A DNA stretch of 64,000 nucleotides from Pseudomonas laurylsulfativorans (GCF_002906155.1 NZ_MUJK01000001.1:186001-250000), one strand, 5' to 3'. Numbered from the stretch's first letter, positions 9,597-20,500 are shown. Numbers and translations are program-made. The notes: generated by a model not told the origin, from the sequence alone.

Positions 9597-10391
9597 TCAC
9601 TGCGTTTCAACCTGCGCCTTGAGAAATAGTGAAAACAGCTCCTGCGGCGACTTTATGTTCAGCTTCGCGTAGACGTGCCGGCGGTGGACCTTGACGGTCT
9701 CTGCCGAGATGCTCAACTTGCTGGCCACTTCCTTGTTCGAGCAGCCACTTAAGATCAAACGGATCACGTCGAGCTCTCTGGCGGTCAGGGGAGTGCCCAG
9801 GCGCACCATTGCCTCTTCCAGATTGTCTTGCCAGCGCGGTGCCTGGCGAGGGACGCTTTCAGCCATCGCACTTTCGAAAAACATGCGCTGGCGCATCAGG
9901 CCCACGACCCAGGGGCGGATCATTTCCAGCAGCGAAATCTGTTCCGGCGTGAACAGCTGACGAGTTCCCAATGACAGGCACACGCTGCGGGCCTCGTCGA
10001 GTTTCACGTTGTATTGCACTTCGTCCTGCTCTACGTAGTGGGTGAAGTAGCGCTCGTAGTATTCCGTCTCCTTGAAGCGTTCCGGTGCCACGTCCGCCAA
10101 GCGGTACAGCCCGGTGGCGGGTTGCTCGCGATTGGCGATGTAGAAGGGATCGAGCAGGTACAGGCCCCTGATGTAATCGTGGAACAGCGGGTCCGGTCCC
10201 TCGCCTTGATACGGGCTTTCGGCGAAGGCAAAAGGGCGGCCGTCGCTGAACAGCAGCACCGCCCAGGTATCGACCGGAACGTATTCGCCTATCAGCCGGC
10301 TCAGGCTTCGCCAGAAGTCAGTCTTGTCCAGGTGTTCGATCAATTGACCGGCAGAGCGATGCCAGGCCATGTCCTGGAGCGTTGGTGTCAT
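9597..10391 (-). CDS. LuxR-family transcriptional regulator
   Basis: A 264-residue DNA-binding regulator. The C-terminal 65 residues are a classical LuxR/GerE helix-turn-helix: LTARELDVIRLILSGCSNKEVASKLSISAETVKVHR split over two helices, then HVYAKLNIKSPQELF. The N-terminal two thirds has no recognisable autoinducer-binding or receiver domain, and resembles LuxR-type regulators of catabolic genes. It is transcribed away from the C-N hydrolase gene across 129 bases, so it is the obvious candidate regulator of the catabolic cluster to its right. Control of the Calx-beta genes to its left is also possible. The effector is unknown. Confidence 0.88.
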   Translation of the reverse strand: MTPTLQDMAWHRSAGQLIEHLDKTDFWRSLSRLIGEYVPVDTWAVLLFSDGRPFAFAESPYQGEGPDPLFHDYIRGLYLLDPFYIANREQPATGLYRLADVAPERFKETEYYERYFTHYVEQDEVQYNVKLDEARSVCLSLGTRQLFTPEQISLLEMIRPWVVGLMRQRMFFESAMAESVPRQAPRWQDNLEEAMVRLGTPLTARELDVIRLILSGCSNKEVASKLSISAETVKVHRRHVYAKLNIKSPQELFSLFLKAQVETQ

Positions 10392-10397
10392 GCATAT

Positions 10398-10409
10398 ACC
10401 CCCTGGGGT
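10398..10409. promoter_or_regulatory. Inverted repeat next to the luxR-type start
   Basis: ACCCC-CT-GGGGT lies 6 bases upstream of the regulator start in the divergent intergenic region. This position fits an operator for self-regulation or for the divergent hydrolase operon. Only the symmetry is seen; binding is inference. Confidence 0.35.
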
Positions 10410-10520
10410 TAATCACTCGACGTGATAGGAAAATCGCTGGCAAAACGCATAATTGCATCGACCTTTTGCAAAAGTCACTTACTTCCTGACCGGGATTTAC
10501 CCTGATAACAAGGTCCGAAT

Positions 10521-11336
10521 ATGAAGCTCGAACTCCTACAACTGGCGGGGCGTGATGGCGATACCGCGTACAATTTGCGACGCACTCTTGATGCCATCGC
10601 TCAATGCGCACCTGACACCGATATCGTGTTGTTTCCCGAGGCGCAGATCACCGGTTTCCTGAACTACCAGAACATTGCCGAACAGGCCCTGTCGCTGGAT
10701 AACCCCAGTGTCCAGGCCATCCTGCAGGCCGCGCATGAGCGTAACGTCGCGGTGGTGGTGGGGTTGATCGAAAACGATGGCGGGAATTTTTACAACACGA
10801 CGCTTTTCATCACCCCTGAAGGTATTCAACTGAGCTACCGCAAGACCCACCTCTGGGTCTCCGAGCCTGGCCTGGTATTGCCTGGCGACCGCTATGGCAC
10901 CGTGGAGTGGCGTGGTGTGCGTATCGGTCTGTTGATCTGCTACGACACCGAGTTCCCGGAAACAGCCCGCGCCGTGGCGGCCCTCGGCGCAGAGCTGATT
11001 CTGGTCACCGATGGCAACATGGAGCCATACGGTCACGTACACCGCACCTCGGTCACCGCGCGTGCCCAGGAAAACCAGGTGTTTGCCGTGGTGGTGAACC
11101 GGGTCGGCCAGGGTGACGACGACACGGTGTTCGCCGGGGGCAGTGCAGTGATTGACCCCTTTGGTCATGTATTGCTCGAGAGTGGACGCCAGGAGAGCCG
11201 CCATGTCATTGAGCTGGACATGACTCAACTCGCCGACGCCAGAGCCGTCTACGACTATCGCGAAGACCAGCGCTTCAAGTTACCTGGGGAGCGTATTGAT
11301 CATCCGGATGGCCGACGCGAACTGCTGATTCCTTAA
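10521..11336 (+). CDS. Carbon-nitrogen hydrolase (nitrilase/omega-amidase superfamily)
   Basis: A 271-residue cytoplasmic hydrolase of the nitrilase superfamily, which cleaves amides, N-carbamoyl compounds or nitriles. The Glu-Lys-Cys catalytic triad is visible: Glu in VLFPEAQITG, Lys in YRKTHLW and Cys in LLICYDTEFPE. The length is normal for the aliphatic amidase/N-carbamoylputrescine amidase-like branches. It is the first gene of a rightward cluster with a polyamine-type binding protein, an amidohydrolase, an outer-membrane channel and a permease, so the substrate is probably the imported amide or a product of it. The exact substrate cannot be read from sequence. Confidence 0.88.
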   Translation: MKLELLQLAGRDGDTAYNLRRTLDAIAQCAPDTDIVLFPEAQITGFLNYQNIAEQALSLDNPSVQAILQAAHERNVAVVVGLIENDGGNFYNTTLFITPEGIQLSYRKTHLWVSEPGLVLPGDRYGTVEWRGVRIGLLICYDTEFPETARAVAALGAELILVTDGNMEPYGHVHRTSVTARAQENQVFAVVVNRVGQGDDDTVFAGGSAVIDPFGHVLLESGRQESRHVIELDMTQLADARAVYDYREDQRFKLPGERIDHPDGRRELLIP

Positions 11337-11441
11337 GCGGGGCGTTACATCCGCCGGCGTCGCTCAATACATAACAATAATTCAGTAACAGTCAGCTGAT
11401 GGCGCGTCAGGAAACAACGCGCAATCAGCCAGGAGCATCCC

Positions 11442-12554
11442 ATGAAGTTTTCCCGCTTGATGAAGTTCAGCCTCGTCGCGCTGTTCGGGGTCGCTGCCGG
11501 CGCCGGTCTCGGTGTCGCGTGGGCCGAACCGCCGCGCGTGCACTTGTATAACTGGTCGGATTTCCTGGCACCGGAAACGCCCAAGGAGTTCCAGGCGGAC
11601 ACGGGTATCTCGCTGATCTGGGACGCCTTCGACAATGCCGAAGTGATGGAAAGCAAGTTGATGGCCGGACGTACCGGTTATGACGTGGTGATGGTGCCTG
11701 ACGACCTGTTGCCCAGCCTGACAAAGGCCGGGGTGATTCAGGAGCTGGATCGTGAACGTATGGGCAACTGGTCGCACCTGGCCCCGGATGTTCTGGCAAA
11801 GCTTCAAGGCAATGATCCGGGTAATCGCTACGCGGTCCCCTATATGTGGGGCACGACAGGGATTGGCTATGACAAGACCAAGGTCGAACAACTGTTGGGA
11901 GCCAACGCTCCGGTAGATTCCTGGGACCTGATCTTCAAAGAAGAAAACATCTCAAAACTCAGCCAGTGTGGCGTGGCGATGCTGGATGCACCCGTAGAGA
12001 TCGTACCTATCGCGCTGCACTATCTGGGCCTGCCACCGAACAGCAAAAAACCCGAGGATTACCTCAAGGCCGAGGACTTGCTGCGCAAGATCCGCCCGTA
12101 CGTCCGTTATTTCGATTCCTCGAAATTCATCACGGACCTGGCCAATGGCGATATCTGCGCCGTGGTCGCATGGGGTGGCTCCGTCTACAACGCGAAAGTC
12201 ACTGCAGACCATGCCAACAACGGCGTCAAACTGGCCTACAGCATTCCGCGAGAGGGCGCGCCGGTCTGGTTTGAAAACATGGTGCTGCTCAAGGATGCTC
12301 CCCACCCGCAGCAGGGCTACGACTTCATCAACTACATGCTGCGCCCGCAAGTGATTGCCAAGAGTTCCAACTACGTCGGCTATCCCAACGGCAACAAGGA
12401 CGCCTCGGCCTTCATCGATCCGCAGTTGCGGGACAATCCGGGTGTGTACCCAACCAAAGAAGTCATGGCCACGCTCTACCCCCTAGAAACACTGCCACTC
12501 AAACTGGAACGCCTGCGTACCCGACTCTGGAGCAAGGTGAAAAGTGGCACCTGA
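11442..12554 (+). CDS. PotF-like polyamine ABC transporter substrate-binding protein
   Basis: A 370-residue periplasmic binding protein with an N-terminal signal peptide (KFSLVALFGVAAGAG...AWA-EPP). The mature protein begins VHLYNWSDFLAPETPKEF, a hallmark of PotD/PotF spermidine/putrescine-binding proteins, and keeps YDVVMVPDD, PYMWGTTGIGYD and WFENMVLLKDAPH. No ABC permease or ATPase genes adjoin it, so it may be an orphan receptor, use a transporter coded elsewhere, or work with the local porin and APC permease. Ligand identity (putrescine, spermidine or a relative) is inference from the family. Confidence 0.9.
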   Translation: MKFSRLMKFSLVALFGVAAGAGLGVAWAEPPRVHLYNWSDFLAPETPKEFQADTGISLIWDAFDNAEVMESKLMAGRTGYDVVMVPDDLLPSLTKAGVIQELDRERMGNWSHLAPDVLAKLQGNDPGNRYAVPYMWGTTGIGYDKTKVEQLLGANAPVDSWDLIFKEENISKLSQCGVAMLDAPVEIVPIALHYLGLPPNSKKPEDYLKAEDLLRKIRPYVRYFDSSKFITDLANGDICAVVAWGGSVYNAKVTADHANNGVKLAYSIPREGAPVWFENMVLLKDAPHPQQGYDFINYMLRPQVIAKSSNYVGYPNGNKDASAFIDPQLRDNPGVYPTKEVMATLYPLETLPLKLERLRTRLWSKVKSGT

Positions 12555-12608
12555 GTGTCGCCCCCGCCAACCCTTCGCATAACAAGAAATTGAATGACCG
12601 GAGTTGCC

Positions 12609-14243
12609 ATGACTATCGCAGCAGACTTGATCATCACCCACGCTGACATCCACACCATGGACCCGAGCCTGCCCAGGGCCCAGGCCATTGCCGTGCATCA
12701 AGGGCGCATCGTCGCCGTGGGCGACAACGTAGACATCGAACGCATGGCCGGCGTCGAGACGCGCCGCATCAACGCACAAGGGCAATTGATGCTGCCCGGT
12801 TTGCAAGACACCCATGTGCACTTTCAACTGAGCAGTGCCGACCTTTATCACAATGCGTCGTTGTACGCCGCCGCCAACCTTGACGAACTGCTGGCCGCCA
12901 TTCGCGAGTTCGCCGAACGCCATCCCGACAAGGCCTGGATTCGTGGCGTCGGTTTCTCCTCCAGCGTGTTCAACCCGGAGGAACTCACCAAGGAATTACT
13001 GGACAGCGTGACGGGAGGGCGCCCGGCGCTGATGCTCGCCAACGATTACCACAACGGCTGGGCCAACAGCGCCGCCTTCGAGATCGCCGGGGTGACCGCA
13101 GGCAGCCCAGAGCCTGCGAACGGTAGCTATGTGCGCAACGCCGACGACACACCCAAGGGATGGCTGTTGGAGGATGCCATCTGGGCGATGAACCGCATCG
13201 CACCCGGGTACACGGATGAAGAGTACCTGGAGGCCATGCAGCACTACAGCAAGGAGTTCAACCGTCGCGGTATCACCGGCGTGCTGGATGCCATGGTCAA
13301 TCGCAATTACATGAAAAACTACCAGGCCTCCCATGATCGCGGTGATTTGACGCTGCGGGTCCGCGCTACCTCGAAGGTTTTCGCGCACAAGCCGCTGGAC
13401 GAGCAACTTCGCGAACTCAAGGACCTGCGCGAAATCTACCGGGGCGACCGGGTCAGCATGCACTCGGCAAAGTTTTTCCTCGACGGCGTGCTGGAAAGCG
13501 GTACGGCCGTGTTCCTGCAACCGCGTTGCGACACGGGTGGGAATGCCGAGTTGATGTTCACCCGGGAACAGATCAACACCTGCTTTGCGGCGTTTGATCG
13601 GGAGAAGTTCCAGTTGCACGTTCACACCATTGGCGACGGCGCGGTACGCGCCGCCGTGGACGGAATCGAGCATGCCCGCCAGATAAATGGCCAGTGGGAT
13701 TCGCGTCACCAATTGGCTCACCTGCAAGTCGTGGCGCCGGCAGACATTCCCCGCTTCTCGTCCCTGGGCATCCTGGCCAATTTCCAGCCCTTGTGGGCCC
13801 AGCCGCAACCCGAGGCCGACGCCATCGCTGAAGCCATGCTTGGCGCGGAACGCAGCGAGTGGATCTTCCCCATCGGTGCTTTTGTGCGAAAAGGGGTGAC
13901 CTGCATGATGAGCAGCGACTGGGGCGTCAGTACCTATGATCCGTTCGAGATCTTGCAGTCGGCCGTCACCCGCCAAAACGTCGGTGCCGGTCCCGACGAT
14001 CCGGTACACAACCCGCAACACCGCATCAGCATCGAGGATGCGATCCGTGGTTACACGCTCAATGCTGCCCATGCTGCCTGGCGCGATGACTGCACCGGCA
14101 GCCTTAGCGTGGGAAAGTACGCGGATCTCATCCTGCTCGACCGCAATCTGTTCGAAATCGATCCCGGCGAAATCGCTCAGACCCAGGTGCTGCTCACCCT
14201 GCTGGAAGGGCAAGAAGTGCATCGGTCGCCAGACTTCGGCTGA
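12609..14243 (+). CDS. YtcJ-like metal-dependent amidohydrolase
   Basis: A 544-residue amidohydrolase of the YtcJ/DUF6282-like group of the metal-dependent hydrolase superfamily. Metal-binding histidines are visible in LPGLQDTHVHF near residue 65, in LHVHTIGDGAVR near 340, and in HQLAHLQVV near 370; the late Asp lies in MMSSDWGVSTYDPF. The start chosen has GGAG upstream; an in-frame ATG 15 bases earlier is the alternative. No signal peptide is seen, so it is cytoplasmic. With the C-N hydrolase it would give a two-step hydrolysis of an imported amide-like compound, which is inference from clustering. Confidence 0.88.
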   Translation: MTIAADLIITHADIHTMDPSLPRAQAIAVHQGRIVAVGDNVDIERMAGVETRRINAQGQLMLPGLQDTHVHFQLSSADLYHNASLYAAANLDELLAAIREFAERHPDKAWIRGVGFSSSVFNPEELTKELLDSVTGGRPALMLANDYHNGWANSAAFEIAGVTAGSPEPANGSYVRNADDTPKGWLLEDAIWAMNRIAPGYTDEEYLEAMQHYSKEFNRRGITGVLDAMVNRNYMKNYQASHDRGDLTLRVRATSKVFAHKPLDEQLRELKDLREIYRGDRVSMHSAKFFLDGVLESGTAVFLQPRCDTGGNAELMFTREQINTCFAAFDREKFQLHVHTIGDGAVRAAVDGIEHARQINGQWDSRHQLAHLQVVAPADIPRFSSLGILANFQPLWAQPQPEADAIAEAMLGAERSEWIFPIGAFVRKGVTCMMSSDWGVSTYDPFEILQSAVTRQNVGAGPDDPVHNPQHRISIEDAIRGYTLNAAHAAWRDDCTGSLSVGKYADLILLDRNLFEIDPGEIAQTQVLLTLLEGQEVHRSPDFG

Positions 14244-14426
14244 CTGATCGCCCCTGAACGGGGCCTTCCACGCCAATCAATTCACCTCACCCTCTGTTTC
14301 GGGCCGCCAGGCCTGGGGGGTTAGTGCGTGCGCGTGAATTGCGGCAGGGGGCTCCTGTCGCAGCCGTGGACGCATTCGCAGGCAGCAGATTTGCCATTAC
14401 AACAAGAACAATCGGGAGAAATCAGT

Positions 14427-15752
14427 ATGTCCTTCATCACCCAGGTGCGGGCGCTTTCGGCGCTCGGCGCGTTGATCAGCCAGTGTGCGTTTGCGGGGTA
14501 TGCATTCGAGGCGGGCGACGTCAAAGGGGAGGCTACCCTGGCCGCCGGCGCGGCCAGCATCAACGCCGGTAACGTCAATTTCGGAGCCGGGCGCGTAGAC
14601 CTGCGCAACGGCCGTAACACCGGCGAGCGTGCCGATTGGCAGGAGATGTATCTGAAACCCGGCGCGACCCTCGGCTACGAACTCAATTCGGGCCTTGAAG
14701 TATTTGGCGGTGCGTCGGCCGTAGGGGCCGCCACGTTTGGCGACGGCGATGCCGGTGGCTACACCCGCAGTTCAGACCATGACCTTTCTGTCGAGGCGTT
14801 CTATGCCGGTGTGCGCAAGGGCGACTGGACGCTCAGCGTCGGACGACAGGACTTCAAGGTCGGCACAGGGTTCATCGTCATGGATGGCAACCTGGATTTC
14901 TTCGACGATGGCGCCTACTGGATTGGCCCGCGTACGGCGTTTCGCGACTCCGCCATCGTGCGTTACGGCCATGATCGCCTCAGCGCCCAGGCCTTCAGCT
15001 TGCGCACGGACGACGATCTGGGTGACTTTCGCATGAACGGCCTGAACGTCGATTACGACCTGTCCGGTGCGGTGACGCTGGGGGCCATGGCGATGAAGGT
15101 CAACTCCCTGGACCGTGAAGCCAATCTCCAGAACCCGCGCGAGGGGATGCAGGTCTACAACCTGCGTGCGTTGCAGGGCAAGGTGCCCGGCCTGGATGAC
15201 CTGACGCTGCATGGCGAATATGCGGTCGAGCGCGGCAGCGGTGCCGGCGTCGACTACGACGCCAGCGCCTGGTACGCCCAGGCCGACTATGCGTTCCCCT
15301 CAGTGGCGTTGCAGCCACTGTTGAGTTACCGCTATGCCTACTTCTCCGGTGACGACGACCCCAGCGATGCCAAGAAGAAAGCCTGGGACCCACTCAGCAA
15401 GGGCTACGTCGATTGGGGCACCTGGCTGATTGGCGACGTCGTCGGCAATTACCTGCTGTTCAACAGCAACGAGCGCGTCAGTCAGTGGACGCTGCGCACT
15501 CACCTGACGCCAACCGTTAGCCTGGGCGGCATTCATTACCAGTTCAGCCTGGATGAAAAAGTGCTCAACGGTGTGTCGGTCAGCGACCGACGCTTCGCCG
15601 ACGAGAATGTCGTGTTCCTTGAGTGGACCCCGACCGCCAGTGTCTATACCAGCGTGTCGTACAACTGGGTCAAGCCCCTGGCGGCGGCCCGCGAAACCTA
15701 CGGCAACGACGACTTCAGTGCCGTCGAGATGTTCATCTCCTACCGCTATTGA
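14427..15752 (+). CDS. AlgE-like outer-membrane beta-barrel channel
   Basis: A 441-residue protein of the alginate-export/AlgE-like porin family. It has a signal peptide (ALSALGALISQCAFA-GYAF), alternating amphipathic strands and typical barrel words such as FYAGVRKGDWTLSVGRQDFKVG and GPRTAFRDSAIVRYG. It ends in an aromatic C-terminus (MFISYRY) expected for BAM insertion. GGGAG precedes the ATG by 7 bases. Placed between the amidohydrolase and the permease, it is likely the outer-membrane entry for the cluster's substrate rather than an alginate exporter. No alginate genes are near. Confidence 0.85.
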   Translation: MSFITQVRALSALGALISQCAFAGYAFEAGDVKGEATLAAGAASINAGNVNFGAGRVDLRNGRNTGERADWQEMYLKPGATLGYELNSGLEVFGGASAVGAATFGDGDAGGYTRSSDHDLSVEAFYAGVRKGDWTLSVGRQDFKVGTGFIVMDGNLDFFDDGAYWIGPRTAFRDSAIVRYGHDRLSAQAFSLRTDDDLGDFRMNGLNVDYDLSGAVTLGAMAMKVNSLDREANLQNPREGMQVYNLRALQGKVPGLDDLTLHGEYAVERGSGAGVDYDASAWYAQADYAFPSVALQPLLSYRYAYFSGDDDPSDAKKKAWDPLSKGYVDWGTWLIGDVVGNYLLFNSNERVSQWTLRTHLTPTVSLGGIHYQFSLDEKVLNGVSVSDRRFADENVVFLEWTPTASVYTSVSYNWVKPLAAARETYGNDDFSAVEMFISYRY

Positions 15753-15899
15753 GCCAAACCCGAGTGTGGATGTGGCCGCTTTCGGCTGCGTCCGCGTTCA
15801 TCAACCACAGGACTATCGCCGTGATCAACGCAGTAACCGGGCGCTTCAGTGCCGAACCCATTTTCTTCATCGCCCTGACCCTCGGGATGGAGATTTGAG

Positions 15900-17234
15900 A
15901 TGTCCAATAATCCCGTCAAATTGACCGCCAGCCTCAGTCTGACCTCTGTGGTGCTGTTCGGTCTCGCGTACATGGCGCCCAGCCTGGTGCTGGTGATTTT
16001 CGGCGTCATCGCCCAGGTCAGTTCAGGCACCGCGCCCAGCGCCTTCCTGCTGGCCACCGGCGCCATGCTGTTATCGGCATTGAGCTACGCCAAGATGGCC
16101 AGGCTTTTTCCCGTTTCCGGCTCTGCCTATTTTTATGCCCGGCAAATGCTGGGCAGCCAGTTGGGCTTTCTGGTCGGCTGGTTGATCCTGCTCGACTACC
16201 TGTTCATGCCCATGGTCGCCTGGCTGGTTCAGTCGGTTTTCCTCAATGTGCAGTTCCCTGCGATACCCGTGTGGGCCTGGATGCTAATCAACATCGTGCT
16301 GACGACCTTGGTCAACATCTTGGGGTTGAGCCTGGCTGATCGCACGAACAAGTTGCTGACTGGATTGGGTATCGTCCTAGTATTGTTGTTTGTGGTTTTT
16401 TGCCTGATTTTCCTCGGGCATGAGCCACCGGTCTCCCTGACTGAGCCGCTATGGAACGCCAGCAGTACGCTCGTCGGTGTATCGGCGGCTGCCGCCGTGG
16501 CAGCCTATTCCTATCTCGGTTTCGACGCGGTCACCACCATGGCCGAGGACACTCGCGACGCGAAACGCAACATTCCACGAGCCGTGGTGTTGGTGATGGC
16601 AACGGCGGGGCTGCTGTTTGCGCTGGTGGCGTACATCATGCAACTGGTGCATCCCGGGGGCGTGTTCGAAGACGCGCAGATTGCTTCCTACCTGATGTCC
16701 GTTGAGGTCGGCGGGCAAGCCTTTGCGGATTGGCTCAACCTCGGATTCATCGTCTCCGGGTTCGCCTCGGGTCTCATCGTACAGTTGAGCACCAGCCGTC
16801 TGCTGTACTTCATGGGACGGGCAGATGTGCTGCCCAGGCCGCTGTTCGGTACATTGCACCCCAGGACCCGAACACCGGTTTTCAACCTGCTGTTCACGAG
16901 CGTCATCGGGTTGATCGGCTTGAACATCACGGTCGAAATGGCAACCTCATTCATCAACTTCGGCGCCTTCCTCGGTTTTACGGCGGTGAACCTGTGTGTC
17001 ATCTGCTACTTCTACCGAACCCGCCGAACCCGCCGACTCGGACTGTTTGGGTATCTGCTGTTTCCGCTGCTGGGGATGTGCGTGAACCTTTACCTGGTGA
17101 GCCAGCTGAGTTCGACTGCGATCACCATCGGGCTCTGCTGGCTGGCAATTGGCGTGATCTACCTCATTTGGCTGACACGCGGCTTCCGCCGATCCGCACC
17201 GGAGCTGAACATGACCGAGCGAGCAGGGGGGTAG
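15900..17234 (+). CDS. APC-family amino acid/polyamine permease
   Basis: A 444-residue inner-membrane permease with about twelve predicted hydrophobic segments. The first holds VVLFGLAYMAPSLVLVIFG, the consensus APC-family helix-1 region; later words include PVSGSAYFYARQMLG and YSYLGFDAVTTMAEDTRDAKRNIPRA, the conserved APC cytoplasmic loop. It is the last gene of the cluster and would carry the amine or amino acid product across the inner membrane. The family is clear; the substrate is not. Confidence 0.92.
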   Translation: MSNNPVKLTASLSLTSVVLFGLAYMAPSLVLVIFGVIAQVSSGTAPSAFLLATGAMLLSALSYAKMARLFPVSGSAYFYARQMLGSQLGFLVGWLILLDYLFMPMVAWLVQSVFLNVQFPAIPVWAWMLINIVLTTLVNILGLSLADRTNKLLTGLGIVLVLLFVVFCLIFLGHEPPVSLTEPLWNASSTLVGVSAAAAVAAYSYLGFDAVTTMAEDTRDAKRNIPRAVVLVMATAGLLFALVAYIMQLVHPGGVFEDAQIASYLMSVEVGGQAFADWLNLGFIVSGFASGLIVQLSTSRLLYFMGRADVLPRPLFGTLHPRTRTPVFNLLFTSVIGLIGLNITVEMATSFINFGAFLGFTAVNLCVICYFYRTRRTRRLGLFGYLLFPLLGMCVNLYLVSQLSSTAITIGLCWLAIGVIYLIWLTRGFRRSAPELNMTERAGG

Positions 17235-17592
17235 TGTCAGCGGTTGTTTTCGAGGGCTTCTGTATGCCTGCCAGCAGTTGTGCGCACAGCTTGCCCAAGT
17301 GATGGGAGGCGACGACCGGACGAGCGGGGTGGCAAATGGCTATATACAATGAGTGCCACTCTCTGTGCGGCCGGGCAGTAGAAGGTTGCAAGCGGGGGCT
17401 CTACGGCGACACCGATGCGCACAGCGCAGCCGGGTTTGTCACCCGGTTCACCAGCGCAAGCACCTTGGCCATGAGCGAACTCAATGAAAATGAGTGCTGA
17501 CCTGCGGCTTCACCTCGCCTGTTACTGGTGACAAATAACAACACCGCCGCGTGGGTTGCCACTTGCGGCCCTGAATGAAGGAACAATCACAC
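17235..17592. other. Intergenic region, no gene seen
   Basis: About 360 bases between the permease and the second RTX gene. It probably holds that gene's promoter. I see no convincing reading frame, hairpin terminator or operator. Confidence 0.5.
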
Positions 17593-20500
17593 ATGGCCGT
17601 GATAACAGGCACTACGAGCAACGATGATCGTTTGGGGACAAGTGAGGCCGACAGCATTACCGGCCTGGCGGGGGATGACATTCTCGACGGCGGTGCGGGC
17701 CAGGATAAGGCTATCTATACGGGCAACGCCGCCGACTACCGCTTTGGATGGAGCAACGGCCAACTGACGGTCACCGACCTGAATGTCGTGGGTGGCGATG
17801 AAGGTACCGATTACCTGCGTAATATCGAAAGCCTGCAATTCGCCGACAGGCTTCTGAGCGTCAAAGCGGGCGGTGAAAGTCGGGTTAGTACGCTGACGCC
17901 GATGACTTACGACAGTATCTCCATCACCGGGCTGGCCGACGGTGGGTGGCTGGTGTCCTTGCAGTCCTCTGATCCAGTCGTCAATGGGAAGGATATTTTA
18001 ATCCAACGCTACAGTGCAGCAGGCGAGAAGCTGGGCGATGAGATTGCTGTCGCCCCTTCGCAATACAATCAGGAATATTCCGATGTCGCCGGGCTGGCTG
18101 ACGGTGGCTGGGTGGTTACCTGGTACACCTATCAGTTTGTCGACACTGGCGACATCTATGCCCGGCGGTTCAGCGCGGCTGGTGAAGCCGTGGGTGAACC
18201 ATGGCGCGTCAATACCCACACGGCTGAAAGCCAGAACAGCCCGGCTGTTACAGCACTGGGTGATGGTGGTTGGCTGGTGGTATGGATGTCGCGGGACGTC
18301 GCTGGCAATAACTTCACGATCGAGGCCCAACGCTATGACGCAGCGGGCATGGCTGTGGGGGGTGAAACCCAGGTCAACACGACGACTGGGGATAATCAGA
18401 TCGTACACTACAGCACTGACGTGACGGCCCTGAAGGACGGTGGCTGGCTGGTGACCTGGCATGCGAATCACCCAGACGAAAGCCGCTTCGATATTTATGC
18501 CCAGCGTTACGATGCAACCGGTAACAGGGTAGGCAGCGAAACTCAGGTAAACACCAACACGCTGGATGTCCAGTACATTCCTGCGGTCACGGCCTTGAAC
18601 GATGGTGGCTGGCTAGTGAGCTGGTCATCAACCAGCGTTGCTACCAATAGTAGCGACATCTACTTCCAGCGCTATAACGCCAATGGTCAGGCGGTCGGCG
18701 GTGAAACCCTCGTCATAAACAGCCCTCACTTTGCCACTCAGTCTCAGAGTTTCTCCGATGTAACGGCATTGGCTGATGGCGGCTGGGTGGTGACCTGGGA
18801 ATCGGGCGGCGAACAGGATGGCAGTGGAATGGCTATCTATGCCCAGCGCTACAACGCCGCGGGCCAAGCCGTCGGTGGCGAAACCCTGGTCAACACCACC
18901 ACCGACGGCTCACAGATTTCCGCCAAGGTCACGGCTCTGGAAGACGGCGGCTGGGCAGTGACCTGGGTGTCCATAGGACAGTCCAGTCATGTTAATGACG
19001 GTATCCATGTCCAGCGCTTCAGTGCCGATGGCACCGCGATGCGGCTGGAGGTCACTGGCGGGAGCGGTGACGACACGCTGAACGGTCAAGGCAACATGCT
19101 GCTGGCCGGGGGCACCGGCAATGATACTTATGCAGTGGGCGACAGCCTGATTCAACTTCGTGAAGAGCTGGGTGCCGGCACTGACACGGTCAAGTCGGCT
19201 GTGAGCTGGGTGCTGGGTGCCAACCTGGAGAACCTGACGCTTACCGGGACTTCAACGATCAATGGCACCGGTAACGGCCTCGCCAACACGCTGACCGGCA
19301 ACGCCGCCGCCAATACGCTCAACGGCGGTGCCGGCGCCGATGTGATGATCGGCGGCCTGGGCAATGACATCTACTACGTCGACCATGCCAGCGACGTGGT
19401 CAGCGAAACCTCCGCCACCGGTGGCGTTGACACCGTCGTTTCCAGCGTCAGCCGCACCCTCGGTAACTACCAGGAGAACCTGACCCTCACGGGCAGCGCG
19501 GCGCTCACAGGCACGGGCAACAGCCTCGCCAACACGCTGACCGGTAACGCTGCCGCCAACCTGCTCTACGGCGGTGCCGGCAATGACTTTTTAAATGGCG
19601 GCGCAGGCGTCGACAGGATGACGGGGGATGATGGTTCTGACATCTACTACGTCGACAACGCGGCTGACGTCGTGGTTGAAACCAATGCCACGGTCAGCAC
19701 CGGCGGCAGCGACACGGTCTACAGCTTTCTCAACGCCTACACCCTCGGCACCCATGTCGAGAATGGGCGCGTCCTCGCCACCGGGATCGCCGCCCTGACG
19801 GGTAACGGCCTGAACAACACCCTTTATGCCGGGGTCGGCAACAACGTCCTCAATGGTGGCATCGGCGTCGACACCGCCTCCTACCTCTATGCCGGCAGCG
19901 CAATCACCGTCAGCCTGGCCGCGACCACGGCCCAGGCCACCGGCGGGTCAGGCGCCGACACCCTGATCGCCATCGAAAATCTCACCGGCTCCAACTACAA
20001 CGACAGGCTGACGGGCAACGCCGCCGCCAACCTGCTGAGCGGTGGTGCCGAAAACGATACGCTCGACGGTGGTGGGGGCAATGACGTTTTGAATGGTGGC
20101 ACTGGCTCCGACGGGATGACGGGCGGTGATGGCTCCGACATCTACTACGTCGACAACGCTGGCGACGCCGTGGTTGAAACCAATGCCACGGCCAGCACCG
20201 GCGGCAGCGACATGGTCTACAGCTCTCTCGGCGCCTACACCCTCAGCGACAATGTCGAGAACGGTCGCCTCCTCGCCACCGGGATCGCCGCCCTCACGGG
20301 CAACGACCTCAACAACACCCTCTATGCCGAAGTCGGCAACAACGTCCTCAATGGCGGCACCGGCGTCGATACGGCGTCCTACTTCTATGCCGGCAGTGCA
20401 GTCACCGTCAGTCTCGCCGTGACCACGGCCCAGGCCACCGGCGGCTCGGGCGCCGATACCCTGATCGCCATCGAAAACCTCACCGGTTCCAACTACAACG

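Noticed and set aside
15823..15900. Short GTG-started frame (25 codons) just before the permease
   Set aside because: No ribosome site and no recognisable features; ends at the permease start by chance overlap.
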